Source of the DNA: Gaiellasilicea sp963749515
GTDB lineage: Bacteria > Actinomycetota > Thermoleophilia > Gaiellales > Gaiellaceae
Direction of reading: 5' to 3'
Length of the DNA: 64,000 bases
Assembly: GCA_963749515.1 (NCBI GenBank)
Contig: CAVVMR010000010.1
Span: forward strand, 248,001-312,000
The notes beneath the pieces are model-generated. The model saw nothing but the letters and a program-made list of their open reading frames with translations, did not search any database and was not told where the DNA came from. Below are positions 1 to 8,357 of this stretch, piece after piece (positions within the stretch are counted from its first letter, which is position 1; every line of letters begins with the position of its first letter). Position numbers and translations under genes: made by a program.

Positions 1-267
1 GACGGCCGAGAAGAAGTTCGTCTTCGACTCGATCGTCGCGGTCGCCGTCGAGCCTTCGGGCAGGTTGAGGAACGCGCAGAACGCGCCTGCCGTGTCGGCG
101 AGGCCCATCAGGACGCCGCCGTGCAGCATCCCCGCCGCCGTCGTCAGCCGTTTCTCCCACTCGACCGTGGCGTGCACCTCGTCCTTGGAGGCGGCGATCA
201 TCTCGAGACCGAGCGTCCCTGCGTACGGCATCGCCGTGCGCACCTGCTCGGTGAGCGCCTCGTCCAC
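1..267 (-). CDS. PaaI-family (hotdog) thioesterase, N-terminal part only
   Basis: The minus strand reads from a GTG at 267 and runs off the left edge of the window after 89 codons. The motif HGGVLMGLADTAG is the central-helix signature of the hotdog-fold PaaI/YbgC acyl-CoA thioesterases, which hydrolyse acyl- or aryl-CoA thioesters. The start is supported by a TAGGTT hexamer (274-279 on the complement) exactly six bases upstream, a leaderless-type layout seen again and again in this window. Substrate cannot be inferred. The C-terminal third is missing only because of the window edge. Confidence 0.8.
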   Translation of the reverse strand, partial: MDEALTEQVRTAMPYAGTLGLEMIAASKDEVHATVEWEKRLTTAAGMLHGGVLMGLADTAGAFCAFLNLPEGSTATATIESKTNFFSAV

Positions 268-326
268 GCGCTGAACCTACCAACTGAGGGATGCAGCCCT
301 GATCGGCCCGTGCCGATGCCCGGACC

Positions 327-1070
327 GTGATTCGGCTTCTAGGAACAGTTGTCGCCGCCGCGTTCCTCCTCACAGGCTGCAGCACCGAGGAAGGCAACCG
401 CGCACAGGAGCTCCTGCAGCAGGCGGAGCAGGCGCAGGCCAAGCTCAGCTCGGCGACGTTCGAGGCGAGCGTCGGCTTCCAGATGGAAGGGAAGCAGGTC
501 GACCTGGCAATGGAAGGCGCCGCCTCGAAGGAGGGCGCGTCGTTCTCGCTGCGCGCGAACGGCATTCCCGAGGCGGCCGGTAAGGGCTACCAGCTGGTGA
601 TCCGCGGCAACCGCGCCTGGATGAAGGAGTCGGGCGGCACGTGGACGTCGCTGCCCGTGCCGAAGGAGATGAACGGCGTGAGCGGCTCGATGGGCGCCGG
701 CGCGTTCCAGGAGCTCGCCCGCTACGTCCGCGATGTGCGCGTCGCCGAGCACCAGCAGATCGGCGGCAAGCCGGTGACCACGATCGCCGGCGAGATCGAC
801 ACGGCCGGAATGATCAAGGCGATGACGAAGCTGGGCTCGCTCTCCGGGCCGGGCGGCGAGCAGCCCGCGTTCTCCTTCGACCTCGACGACCTCGGCCTCA
901 CGTTCGGCGACATCAAGGCCGTGCTCACGATCGACGAGGGCACGCAGCTGCTGTCGACGGCGCTCGTCACGCTCAGCATGGAAGCGCAGGGCCAGACGCT
1001 CGACTTCGAGGTCCGCTACCGGCTCACGAGCTCCAACGAGCCGATCACGCTCCCGTCCGTCTCGGGCTAG
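327..1070 (+). CDS. Exported lipoprotein, LppX/LolA-like shape
   Basis: This 247-residue protein starts at GTG and has a short hydrophobic signal ending in the lipobox LLTGC, so Cys18 is the predicted lipidated residue. A coiled, Gln/Ala-rich stretch follows, then a beta-rich body with alternating polar/hydrophobic strands and the segment VTTIAGEIDTAGMIK. That pattern resembles the half-barrel lipoproteins (LppX/LprG, LolA-like) that hold lipids at the membrane surface. Family membership is inferred from shape, not from a diagnostic motif. The next gene follows 18 bases later but has its own promoter-like hexamer. Confidence 0.65.
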   Translation: MIRLLGTVVAAAFLLTGCSTEEGNRAQELLQQAEQAQAKLSSATFEASVGFQMEGKQVDLAMEGAASKEGASFSLRANGIPEAAGKGYQLVIRGNRAWMKESGGTWTSLPVPKEMNGVSGSMGAGAFQELARYVRDVRVAEHQQIGGKPVTTIAGEIDTAGMIKAMTKLGSLSGPGGEQPAFSFDLDDLGLTFGDIKAVLTIDEGTQLLSTALVTLSMEAQGQTLDFEVRYRLTSSNEPITLPSVSG

Positions 1071-1088
1071 AACCACTAGATTCGGGGC

Positions 1089-1712
1089 GTGGACCCCGAC
1101 CGCCAGTGGTGGCTGCGTGTGCCCGCCGTCTTCCTCTCGCCGAAGTCGGTCTTCGTCGCGATGCGGGACGAGTCGCGCGAGGATCTCGACGCCCGTTCGG
1201 AGCCGGTGCTTGCGCTCGTGTCTCTCGCCGCGGTCGCAATCGCACTCGGCACCAGCACCGCGCGCACGCTGTACGACGATCCCGAGTACGACGCCCTGAA
1301 CATCGCCATCTGGGCGGTCATCGCCGGCGGGGTCATTGCCTTCGTCGGCTACTTCATCGTCGGCGGGGCTCTCTACCTCGGGACGCGCGGCCTCGGAAGC
1401 GTCGGCACGTTCAGACGCGCCCGGCACATCCTCGGCTTCGCCGCGGCTCCGCTGGCGCTCTCGCTGCTTCTCCTCTGGCCGCTTCAGCTCGCCGTGTTCG
1501 GCAGCGATGTCTTCCGGCGCGGCGGTTCCGACCACGGGACCGGCGCGCGCGTCTTCGACGCGCTCGAGCTCGGCTTTGCCGCCTGGTCGGCCGTGCTGCT
1601 GCTCGTCGGCGTGCGGGCCGTCCACGGCTGGACGTGGGCCCGCTCGCTCGGGGCGCTCGGGCTCGTCGCCCTCTTCCTAGCGGCGTTCGCGAATCTCGAT
1701 TCGGTCTTCTAG
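1089..1712 (+). CDS. Yip1-like multispanning membrane protein
   Basis: 207 residues beginning at a GTG with TAGATT at 1077-1082, six bases upstream, and no Shine-Dalgarno. The N-terminus (WWLRVPAVFLSPKSVF) is a short amphipathic lead typical of bacterial Yip1-domain proteins, and about five hydrophobic segments follow. The function of such proteins in bacteria is not established. The 3' end overlaps the convergent panB gene by 36 bases. Confidence 0.6.
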   Translation: MDPDRQWWLRVPAVFLSPKSVFVAMRDESREDLDARSEPVLALVSLAAVAIALGTSTARTLYDDPEYDALNIAIWAVIAGGVIAFVGYFIVGGALYLGTRGLGSVGTFRRARHILGFAAAPLALSLLLLWPLQLAVFGSDVFRRGGSDHGTGARVFDALELGFAAWSAVLLLVGVRAVHGWTWARSLGALGLVALFLAAFANLDSVF

Positions 1713-2588
1713 CGCCTCCTCGAAGAGGGCGAGCTCGTCCGCAGGCATCGAGTAGGTGTGCTGCTCCTCCGGGAAGCGGCGTTCGCGAACCTCTTCCACG
1801 TACGCGCCGACGGCGGTCTTGATCTGCTCGGCCAGGTCCGCGTACTGCTTGACGAAGCGCGGAGCGTGGCCCTCGTACAGCCCGAGCAGGTCATGCCAGA
1901 CCAGCACCTGCCCGTCGCAGTGCACGCCGGCGCCGATCCCGATCGTCGGCACGCTCAGCGCCTCGGTGATCCGCGCCGCAACGGGCGCCGGCACCGCTTC
2001 GAGCACGATCGCGAAGCAGCCGGCGGCCTCGAGCGCGTGCGCGTCGGAATACAGCCGCACGGCCTTCTCGGCCGTCCGGCCCTGAGCCTTGAAGCCGCCG
2101 AGCATCGTCGCCGACTGCGGCGTCAGCCCGAGGTGTCCCATCACCGGGATTCCGGCGCCCACGATCGTCTGGACGCGCGACAGCGTCTGCCCGGCGCCTT
2201 CCAGCTTGACGGCGTCGGCGCCTGCCTCCTTGACGAAGCGTATGGCGTTCATCAGGGCGTCCTCGTCGGACACCTGGAACGAGCCGAACGGCATGTCCGC
2301 GACGACCAGCGGCCGGCGTGCGCCTCGGCTGGCGGCTCGCGTGAGCACGATCATCTCGTCCATCGTCGCGGGCACCGTCGAGTCGTGGCCGAGCACGGTC
2401 ATCGCGGCCGAGTCGCCGACGAGAATCACGTCGGCACCGGCGGCGTCCGCGAGCCGCCCCGACGGGGCGTCGTAGGCGGTCACCATCGCGATCGGCTGGC
2501 GGCGCGCCTTCAGCTCGGCGAGCTCGGTCAGGGCGAGCTTCCCGGGCGCGGGCGTGCCGGGAGCGGGCTTGCGCGGGCGAGTGGTCAT
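1677..2588 (-). CDS. panB: 3-methyl-2-oxobutanoate hydroxymethyltransferase (PanB)
   Basis: 303 residues, close to the usual 260-300 with an N-terminal Pro-rich extension of about 20. PanB transfers a hydroxymethyl group from methylene-tetrahydrofolate to 2-oxoisovalerate, giving ketopantoate, the first committed step to pantothenate and CoA. Visible family motifs are TAYDAPSGRLADAAG, the metal-site segment VGDSAAM, MGHLGLTPQS and IGIGAGVHCDGQVLV. The ATG overlaps the TGA of panC (ATGA), so the two are translationally coupled. Confidence 0.95.
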   Translation of the reverse strand: MTTRPRKPAPGTPAPGKLALTELAELKARRQPIAMVTAYDAPSGRLADAAGADVILVGDSAAMTVLGHDSTVPATMDEMIVLTRAASRGARRPLVVADMPFGSFQVSDEDALMNAIRFVKEAGADAVKLEGAGQTLSRVQTIVGAGIPVMGHLGLTPQSATMLGGFKAQGRTAEKAVRLYSDAHALEAAGCFAIVLEAVPAPVAARITEALSVPTIGIGAGVHCDGQVLVWHDLLGLYEGHAPRFVKQYADLAEQIKTAVGAYVEEVRERRFPEEQHTYSMPADELALFEEALEDRIEIRERR

Positions 2589-3353
2589 CGTTCCTCCTCG
2601 TTCAGGATCACGTTGTCGATCAATCGGGTCGAGCCGACGCGGACGGCGGCGGCGAGCACGGGCGGGTCGAAGTCGGCCACTTCGACGTAGTCGACTTCGA
2701 GCCCGTTGAGCGCGGCACGGGCGGTGGCGGGGTCACGCGTCGAGAGCGCGCGGGGGAGAGCCAGGGCAGCCTCGCGCTCGGCCGTCGAGAGCAGGACGTT
2801 TCGCGACGAGACGGCAAGGCCGTCGGCGTCGCGCACGGTCGGGATCGACCTCACCGTCAAGTCGAGGTTGAGGTCGAGAGACCATACGGCGAACGACCGC
2901 GACCTGCTGCGCATCCTTCTGCCCGAAGTAGGCGAATTGCGGCCGGACGATGTTGAAGAGCTTCAGGCAGACGGTGGCGACGCCGCGGAAGTGTCCGGGC
3001 CGGTACGCGCCTTCGAGGCCGCGTGACAGCTCTTCGACGTCGACCCAGGTCTGAAAGCCGGCCGGGTAGATCTCGGCAGGCCCGGGTGCGAAGAGGACGT
3101 CGACCCCAGCCTCGGCCGCCATCGCCACGTCGCGCTCCTCGTCGCGAGGGTAGGCGGCGAGGTCGGTGGCCTCGTCGAACTGGGCCGGGTTGACGAAGAG
3201 GCTGACGACGACGGTGTCGCACTCCGACCGCGCCGCGTCGATGAGCGCGAGGTGGCCCGCGTGCAGCGCACCCATCGTGGGCACAAGCCCGAGGGTTCCG
3301 GTTCTTGTCGCGAACTCCTCGTGCAGCTCCACGATGCTCCGCACCGTCTTCAC
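2585..3353 (-). pseudogene. panC: pantothenate synthetase PanC, broken by a one-base frameshift
   Basis: PanC joins pantoate and beta-alanine using ATP. The 5' part, from a GTG at 3353 that overlaps the preceding stop (GTGA), encodes the HIGH-like PTMGALHAGH, FVNPAQF and the GQKDAQQ segment. The 3' part, in another frame, encodes DLNLDLTV, the KMSKS-like region SSRNVLLS and the C-terminal domain. The switch falls at about 2876-2880, where a TCTCTC run on the coding strand has one base too many; removing one restores MVSDLNLD. The interval is 769 bases, one more than 256 codons. Every other motif is intact and both neighbours are in frame, so either a very recent mutation or a sequence/assembly error would explain it. 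Confidence 0.85.
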
Positions 3354-4015
3354 AGGAAGGCCTTCGTCGTCTCCGCCATGGTCACGTACATCGCCTCGAA
3401 CTCCGGCCGTTCGGCGCGGATCGCGTCGACGTGCGCGTCCACGGTCGCCCAGTCGCCGCGGGCGATCGGCCCCGTCAGCTCGAAGTCGTTCTCGATCGTG
3501 CGGCGCATCAGCGGGTCGAGCGCCTCGGGCGGGGCGCCTGCGGCCTCGAGCAGCGACCCTGCTGCGCGGCGCAGCGTCACGAGATAGCTCGAGGCGATCG
3601 CGGCGCCCGCGTGATAGGCGACGCGCTTCGAATCCGCGAGCGTGAACGGCTCGAGGCCGAGCGTTCGCGCGAGCCAGAGCCCGGTCTCCCGCGCCTCGTC
3701 CGTCTCGGCGCAGACGGCTGCGAACGCGCCGTCGAGCTGCTCGGCGCCTCTGGCCCGCGTGAGCGTCTGCAAGGGGTGCACGCTGAAGCGGCGCACGTGC
3801 GGCTCGAGCGCCGCAAGGGGGGTGGCTCCGCTGACGTGGGCGACCCATGGCCCCGGCGCAACGGTCGCCGCGACCTCGGCGATGGCCCGGTCCGGCACGC
3901 AGAGCAGCACGAGCTCCGGGCTGTCGTCGGACGGCGCGAGCCCGCGCTCGCGCAACCGCGCGGCGATCGCCGACCCGGCGCGTCCCGCGCCGATCACGTG
4001 TGCTCTCTCGATCAT
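3350..4015 (-). CDS. Rossmann/DUF2520 protein, candidate ketopantoate reductase
   Basis: 221 residues. The start is set at the ATG giving MIERAHVIGAGRAG, because the open frame upstream encodes no family-like sequence and the GAGRAG nucleotide-binding loop must be close to the N-terminus. The C-terminal half is helical and matches the DUF2520 type (HPLQTLTRARG, AYHAGAAIASSYLV). Genes of this type often lie beside panC, and PanG-type proteins have been described as ketopantoate reductases in organisms without panE. Here its stop overlaps the panC start and no panE-like gene is visible, so the same role is inferred, not shown. Confidence 0.75.
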   Translation of the reverse strand: MIERAHVIGAGRAGSAIAARLRERGLAPSDDSPELVLLCVPDRAIAEVAATVAPGPWVAHVSGATPLAALEPHVRRFSVHPLQTLTRARGAEQLDGAFAAVCAETDEARETGLWLARTLGLEPFTLADSKRVAYHAGAAIASSYLVTLRRAAGSLLEAAGAPPEALDPLMRRTIENDFELTGPIARGDWATVDAHVDAIRAERPEFEAMYVTMAETTKAFL

Positions 4016-4067
4016 CTCGTTGGCTCCAGTTCCGTTGCCGGATACCGGGCGAAAGTAGTGTAGCTCC

Positions 4068-4931
4068 ATGCGTGTGCAGGTAGGCGGGGTGCGCCTGTTC
4101 TTCGATGTCGACGGCGCGAAGCTCGTCCCCGACGGGCCCTGGATGCGGGAGCGCCCGACCGTGCTCCTGCTGCACCCGGGGCCGGGATTCGACCATGGGC
4201 TCTTCAAGGTGCAGATCGGCCCGTGGCTCGCGGCGGGAACGCAGGTCGTCTACCTCGACCTGCGCGGTGCCGGCCGCAGCGATGCCGGCTCGCCCGACGA
4301 TCACCGGCTCGAGCGCTGGGCGGACGACGTTCGCGAGCTGTGCGCCGCGTTGCGGATCGAGCGTCCCGTCGTGTTCGGGCTGGGGTTCGGCTCTCTCGTC
4401 GCGCTCCAGTACGCCGCACGCCATCCGGCGCATCCCGCCGCGCTCGTCCTCGCAGCGCCCGTGGCCCGGATCGTGCCCGAGCGCTCCATCGCGGTCTACG
4501 AGCGGCTCGGTGGAGCCGAGGCGCGCGACGTCGCCGAGCGGTACTACGACGAGATGGACGAGCGCGCCTTCGCCGACTTCCTCCGGGTGTGCTTCCCGCT
4601 CCTCTCGACCTACGCGCTCACGAGCGACGTGATCGCGCGCGCCGACTGGAACCCGGAGGTGCTGATGCGCTGGATGGGTGGCGAGGCCAAGGTGGTCGAC
4701 CTGCGCGGCGAGCTCGGAGCCGTCCAGGCGCCGGCGCTCGTGCTGGCCGGAGAAGACGACGCTTGGGCACCGCTCGAGTCGGCGCGGGAAGCTGCCGACC
4801 TCCTGGCCGGGCCGACGCGCTTCCGGAGCTTCGCTCGCGCTCGCCACTCGGTCTTCCGCGACGCGCCCGAGGCGTACGACGAGCTCCGGCTGTTCCTCGA
4901 CGACCTCCAGGCCGGAATCGAGGAGGCGTGA
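4068..4931 (+). CDS. alpha/beta hydrolase paralogue lacking the nucleophilic serine
   Basis: 287 residues, closely similar along its length to the next gene and to proline-iminopeptidase-like hydrolases (HPGPGFDHGLF, DLRGAGRSD). The nucleophile elbow, normally Gly-x-Ser-x-Gly, reads GLGFGS, with Gly at position 106 where the neighbour has GTSTGG. The acid (Asp near 231, in GEDDAWAP) and the histidine (His near 260, in ARHSVF) remain. Ser-hydrolase chemistry is therefore unlikely; a binding or regulatory role, or a different reaction, is possible. TAGTGT lies six bases before the ATG. The gene diverges from the pantothenate genes. Confidence 0.85.
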   Translation: MRVQVGGVRLFFDVDGAKLVPDGPWMRERPTVLLLHPGPGFDHGLFKVQIGPWLAAGTQVVYLDLRGAGRSDAGSPDDHRLERWADDVRELCAALRIERPVVFGLGFGSLVALQYAARHPAHPAALVLAAPVARIVPERSIAVYERLGGAEARDVAERYYDEMDERAFADFLRVCFPLLSTYALTSDVIARADWNPEVLMRWMGGEAKVVDLRGELGAVQAPALVLAGEDDAWAPLESAREAADLLAGPTRFRSFARARHSVFRDAPEAYDELRLFLDDLQAGIEEA

Positions 4932-5782
4932 AGGTCTCCGTCCGGGGAGTTGATCTCTTCTTCGACGTCGACGGGGTGAAGGTCGTGCCGGACGGGCCGT
5001 GGATGCGCGACCGGCCGACCGTCATCCTGCTCCACACCGGGCCCGGCGCCGACCACTCCCTCTACAAGGAGCACATCGGGCCTGCGCTCACCGATCTCGC
5101 CCAGGTCGTCTACCTCGATATCCGAGGGGCCGGCCGGAGCGACTGGAGCTCGCCCGAGCACTGGACGGTCGACACCTGGGTCGAGGACCTCGAAGCCTTC
5201 TGCGAGGCGCTCGAGCTCGAACGGCCCGTGCTGCTCGGGACGTCGACCGGCGGCGTGATCGCGCTCGCCCACGCAGCGCGGTATCCCGACCGTGTCGAGC
5301 GGCTCGTCCTCGTGAGCACCGTGGCGCGCTACGTGTACACACGCTCGATCGCCGAGTTCGACCGGATCGCCGGGCCGGAGGCCGGGGAGGTCGCCGCCCG
5401 CTACTTCGGCGACCCGACCGAGGCGCACTTCGCCGAGTTCCTGCGCGTGTGCGTGCCGCACTACACGCGCAATCCGATCTCCCCGGACACGGTGGCGCGG
5501 ATGGAGATGAACCTGGCGCTGATCGCGCACTGGGACCGGACCGGTGCCAGGACCTTCGACGTCCGGGACGCGGCGGCTGGAATCCGCTGCCCGACTCTCG
5601 TTCTGGCCGGCGAAGACGATCCGTCGACGACGATCGGCGGCGTCGAGGAGCTCGTCGAGGCGCTCCCGTCCGAGCTCGTCCGCTACGAGCACTTCGCCGA
5701 CACGGGCCACGGCGTCTTCCGCGACCGCCCCGAGGCGATCGAGCTCGTCAGAGGATTCCTAACTCCGTCCGAGCCGGCGTAG
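4928..5782 (+). CDS. alpha/beta hydrolase, proline iminopeptidase-like
   Basis: 284 residues from a GTG that overlaps the previous stop (GTGA), so it is translationally coupled to its paralogue. It has an intact triad: Ser in GTSTGG, Asp in GEDDPS and His in DTGHGVF. HTGPGADHS and DIRGAGRSD match the oxyanion and strand-4 regions of S33-type hydrolases. The real substrate (peptide, lactone or ester) cannot be read from the sequence. The last 24 bases overlap the convergent acetyltransferase gene. Confidence 0.85.
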   Translation: MKVSVRGVDLFFDVDGVKVVPDGPWMRDRPTVILLHTGPGADHSLYKEHIGPALTDLAQVVYLDIRGAGRSDWSSPEHWTVDTWVEDLEAFCEALELERPVLLGTSTGGVIALAHAARYPDRVERLVLVSTVARYVYTRSIAEFDRIAGPEAGEVAARYFGDPTEAHFAEFLRVCVPHYTRNPISPDTVARMEMNLALIAHWDRTGARTFDVRDAAAGIRCPTLVLAGEDDPSTTIGGVEELVEALPSELVRYEHFADTGHGVFRDRPEAIELVRGFLTPSEPA

Positions 5783-6352
5783 GAGGTTCGCCCGCACCTC
5801 CGGCCACTCGTCGTCGACGACGCTGTACCAGGCCGAGTCGCGCCGGAGGCCACCGCGAACCAGCATCTGCTTGCGGTGCACGCCCTCGAACTGGGCCGGC
5901 AGCGCGGCCATGGCGCCGCGCGAGCGCTCGTTGCGGGCGTCGGTCTTCAGCTCGACGCGGAGGCAGCCGAGCCGCTCGAAGGCATCGCCGAGCATCAGCA
6001 GCTTGGCCTCGATGTTGATGCCCGTGCCCCACGCCTCGGGAGTCAGCCACGTCCAGCCGATCTCGAGGCTGCGGTGCTCCGGCCGGAGCGCGAGGTAGCG
6101 GGTGCTCCCGAGCACGCGGTCGTCGTCCTGCCGGATCGTGGTGAACGGCATCTCCGCGCCGGACGCCTGACTTGCGAGCGCGCTCTCGACGTACTCGTGC
6201 ATCTCCTCGCGCGTCTCCGGCTGGAAGACCGAGAGCCACCGCCAGGTCTCGGGGTCGCGCGACGCCTCCCAGAGACCGTCCTCGTGCGCGGCGGTCATCG
6301 GCTCGAGCCGCACGAGCTCTCCCTCGAGCTTCACTGCTTGCCACTCCGTCAC
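5759..6352 (-). CDS. GNAT N-acetyltransferase, RimJ/RimL-like
   Basis: 197 residues. The GTG at 6352 gives VTEWQAVKLEGELVRLEPM, the usual beginning of RimJ/RimL-type acetyltransferases (variable-strand start, then VRLEPMTAAHEDGLW). Later motifs are LEIGWTWLTPEAWGTGIN, the acetyl-CoA binding region, and a C-terminal RVELKTDARNERS. Such enzymes acetylate amino groups of proteins or small molecules using acetyl-CoA. It starts 12 bases from the divergent fmdB-like gene. Confidence 0.85.
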   Translation of the reverse strand: MTEWQAVKLEGELVRLEPMTAAHEDGLWEASRDPETWRWLSVFQPETREEMHEYVESALASQASGAEMPFTTIRQDDDRVLGSTRYLALRPEHRSLEIGWTWLTPEAWGTGINIEAKLLMLGDAFERLGCLRVELKTDARNERSRGAMAALPAQFEGVHRKQMLVRGGLRRDSAWYSVVDDEWPEVRANLLRRLGRS

Positions 6353-6364
6353 TAGAATCCCAGC

Positions 6365-6580
6365 ATGCCGATCTACGAGTACGCGTGCATGGAGTGCGAG
6401 TCGCACTTCGAGGAGCTCGTCCGGAACGCGGAGCAGGCGGTTGCGTGCCCCGAGTGCGGCGCCGGCAACGTGCTCAAGCAGTTCTCGACCTTCGCGGTCG
6501 CCGGCGTCTCGACGCAGCCGTCGTTCGGAAGCGGCGGAGGCGGCGGCGGTTGCTGCGGCGGTTCTTGCGGCTGCGGGTAA
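6365..6580 (+). CDS. FmdB-family zinc-ribbon protein
   Basis: 71 residues: MPIYEYACMECESHFEE followed by CPECG, the two CxxC knuckles of the FmdB/CxxC_CXXC_SSSS zinc ribbon, then a Gly-rich tail ending in a Cys-rich cluster (GGCCGGSCGCG). FmdB proteins are thought to be small regulatory or metal-binding proteins; their role is unclear. TAGAAT at 6353-6358 sits six bases before the ATG, with no Shine-Dalgarno. Confidence 0.9.
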   Translation: MPIYEYACMECESHFEELVRNAEQAVACPECGAGNVLKQFSTFAVAGVSTQPSFGSGGGGGGCCGGSCGCG

Positions 6581-6611
6581 GCGTCCGGCCCGCGACGTAG
6601 ACTGACCGTCG

Positions 6612-7271
6612 ATGAGCGAACTGCTCACCGCGTACAAGGACGAGACTCTCGGCTGCACGCGTTGCCCCCTCGCTTCGACGAGGACGCAGGTGGTCTTCGG
6701 CGCCGGCGATGCGAACGCAGAGTTGATGTTCGTCGGCGAGGCGCCCGGGTACCACGAGGACCAGCAGGGCGTCCCCTTCGTCGGCCAGGCAGGCCAGCTG
6801 CTCGAGAAGCTCCTGAACGGGATCGGGCTGACCCGCGCGGACGTCTACATCGCGAACGTGCTCAAGTGCCGCCCGCCGGGCAACCGCGATCCGCAGCCGG
6901 AGGAGATCGAGGCGTGTGAGTCCCACCTTTTTCGCCAGATCGAGCTGATCCGGCCGACCCTAGTTGCCACGCTTGGCAACTTCGCGACGAAGCTGCTCTC
7001 CGGCAAGCCGACCGGGATCACACGCGTGCACGGCGTCCCGCAGCAGGTGACGCTCGGGGGCAACGACGTGACGCTCTACCCGCTCTACCATCCCGCGGCC
7101 GCCCTCTACACGCGGTCGATGCTCGGCGTGCTCGAAGAGGACTTCCTGCGGATCCCGGAGCTGCTCGGCCGGGCTCCGGTCCCGGCGGAGAGCCCGTTCG
7201 CGCTCGAGGCCGAGGCGGAGCCCGTCCCGGAGCTCGTGCACGAGCCGGCCGTCCAGCTCGGGCTCTTCTAG
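6612..7271 (+). CDS. uracil-DNA glycosylase, family 4 (Fe-S)
   Basis: 219 residues. It removes uracil from DNA in base-excision repair. Motif A (GEAPGYHEDQQGVPFVG) and motif B (HPAAALY) are present. Four cysteines at about 15, 18, 86 and 102 match the 4Fe-4S ligands of family 4. The last 35 residues form an acidic Glu/Pro-rich tail. It lies eight bases before tsaE. TAGACT is eight bases before the ATG, so it probably has its own leaderless promoter. Confidence 0.93.
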   Translation: MSELLTAYKDETLGCTRCPLASTRTQVVFGAGDANAELMFVGEAPGYHEDQQGVPFVGQAGQLLEKLLNGIGLTRADVYIANVLKCRPPGNRDPQPEEIEACESHLFRQIELIRPTLVATLGNFATKLLSGKPTGITRVHGVPQQVTLGGNDVTLYPLYHPAAALYTRSMLGVLEEDFLRIPELLGRAPVPAESPFALEAEAEPVPELVHEPAVQLGLF

Positions 7272-7279
7272 CTTCCGGC

Positions 7280-7717
7280 ATGGAGCTGCGCTCGTCCTCG
7301 CCCGGCGAGACCGAGGAGATCGCCGGACGGCTCGCCGCGGGCCTCGTCCCGGGCGACGTGGTCACGATCGCGGGCGAGCTCGGGGCCGGCAAGACGACGT
7401 TCGTCCGAGGCGCGTGCCGTGCGCTCGGTGTCACCGCACCGGTGACGAGCCCGACGTACACGATCGGTCACCGCTACGAGGGCGACCCGGATGTGTCGCA
7501 CCTCGATCTCTACCGCTTCACCGGCGTCTCGGCTGCCGAGTGGGCAGACCTGGAGCCGTACTTCGACGACGCCGTCGTGTTCGTCGAGTGGCCGGAGGCG
7601 GGCACGGCGGGCCTGCCGGAGGTTCGTGCCGCGGTCCGGCTGGAGCACGAAAGCCCGACGAGCCGCGTGCTCCGGATCGAGGCGAGCCCGGAGCTGCTCG
7701 CGCGGATCGGGACGTAG
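7280..7717 (+). CDS. tsaE: tRNA t6A biosynthesis ATPase TsaE
   Basis: 145 residues with the P-loop GELGAGKTT at positions 32-40, followed by SPTYTIGHRY and HLDLYRF, which are standard for TsaE (YjeE). TsaE works with TsaB and TsaD to add threonylcarbamoyl to A37 of ANN-decoding tRNAs. Here it is the first gene of a tsaE-tsaB-rimI-tsaD run, so all but the carbamoyl-AMP synthase TsaC are together. Confidence 0.95.
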   Translation: MELRSSSPGETEEIAGRLAAGLVPGDVVTIAGELGAGKTTFVRGACRALGVTAPVTSPTYTIGHRYEGDPDVSHLDLYRFTGVSAAEWADLEPYFDDAVVFVEWPEAGTAGLPEVRAAVRLEHESPTSRVLRIEASPELLARIGT

Positions 7718-7769
7718 ACTTGCAGAGGATGAGACGCCCGATCGTGACCTCGAAGTAAGCCCGCGCCGG

Positions 7770-8357
7770 GTGCTGATCCTGGCGTTCGACACGGCGACCG
7801 AGCGGGCGACGAGCGCGCTCGTCGACGACGGAGAGGTTCTCGGCGAACGCGTCTCGCGGGCCTCGACGCTGCTTGCCGACATCGACGCGCTCCTTCGGCA
7901 GGCCGGTGCGCACCCGCGAGACGTCGGCGCGCTCGCGATCGGCACAGGCCCTGGCAGCTTCACCGGCATCCGAATCGGGCTCGCGGCCGCGCGGGGCCTC
8001 GGCCTCGCGCTCGGCGTCACCGCAGCCGGAGTCTCGACCCTGGACGCACTGGCGGCAGGCGCGCCGGGAGCGACGCCCGTGATCGACGCCAAGCGGCACG
8101 AGGTCTTCGTTCCCGGGCCGCGCGCCGTCGCGCCCGCCGAGCTCGCGCTGGAGCCAGGTGCGCTCTACATCGGCGACGGCGCCGTGCGCTACCGCGAGCT
8201 CTTCGAGCAAGGTGGGGCGGAGGTGCCCCCGGACGACGACGAGCGCCACCTGCCGCGGGCGCGCTTCCATGCGGAGCTCGCGCGAGACTTCGGCCCGGTC
8301 GAGCTCGTCGAGCCGCTTTACGTCCGGATCCCTGACGCGGTCGAGGCAGCCCGGTGA
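7770..8357 (+). CDS. tsaB: TsaB, partner subunit of the t6A transferase
   Basis: 195 residues from a GTG (VLILAFDTATERATSAL). The ASKHA-fold first strand and the conserved GTGPGSFTGIRIGLAAARGL motif identify TsaB (YeaZ), which dimerises with TsaD. It is on the short side because the C-terminal lobe is reduced. No ATG is available in this frame close by. The 52-base gap after tsaE holds only a possible nine-codon frame that is not supported further. The end overlaps rimI by four bases. Confidence 0.92.
   Translation: MLILAFDTATERATSALVDDGEVLGERVSRASTLLADIDALLRQAGAHPRDVGALAIGTGPGSFTGIRIGLAAARGLGLALGVTAAGVSTLDALAAGAPGATPVIDAKRHEVFVPGPRAVAPAELALEPGALYIGDGAVRYRELFEQGGAEVPPDDDERHLPRARFHAELARDFGPVELVEPLYVRIPDAVEAAR

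Noticed and set aside
339..1625. 428-codon minus-strand frame at the left end
   Set aside because: Antisense to the lipoprotein and Yip1-like genes, with Arg/Glu/Ala-rich shadow composition.
2733..4847. Long minus-strand frame that includes the 5' half of panC
   Set aside because: Only the panC part is real; the 500 codons before it are antisense to the hydrolase genes and out of frame with DUF2520.
7729..7758. Nine-codon frame between tsaE and tsaB
   Set aside because: Too short, with only a weak ribosome site; no sign of selection.
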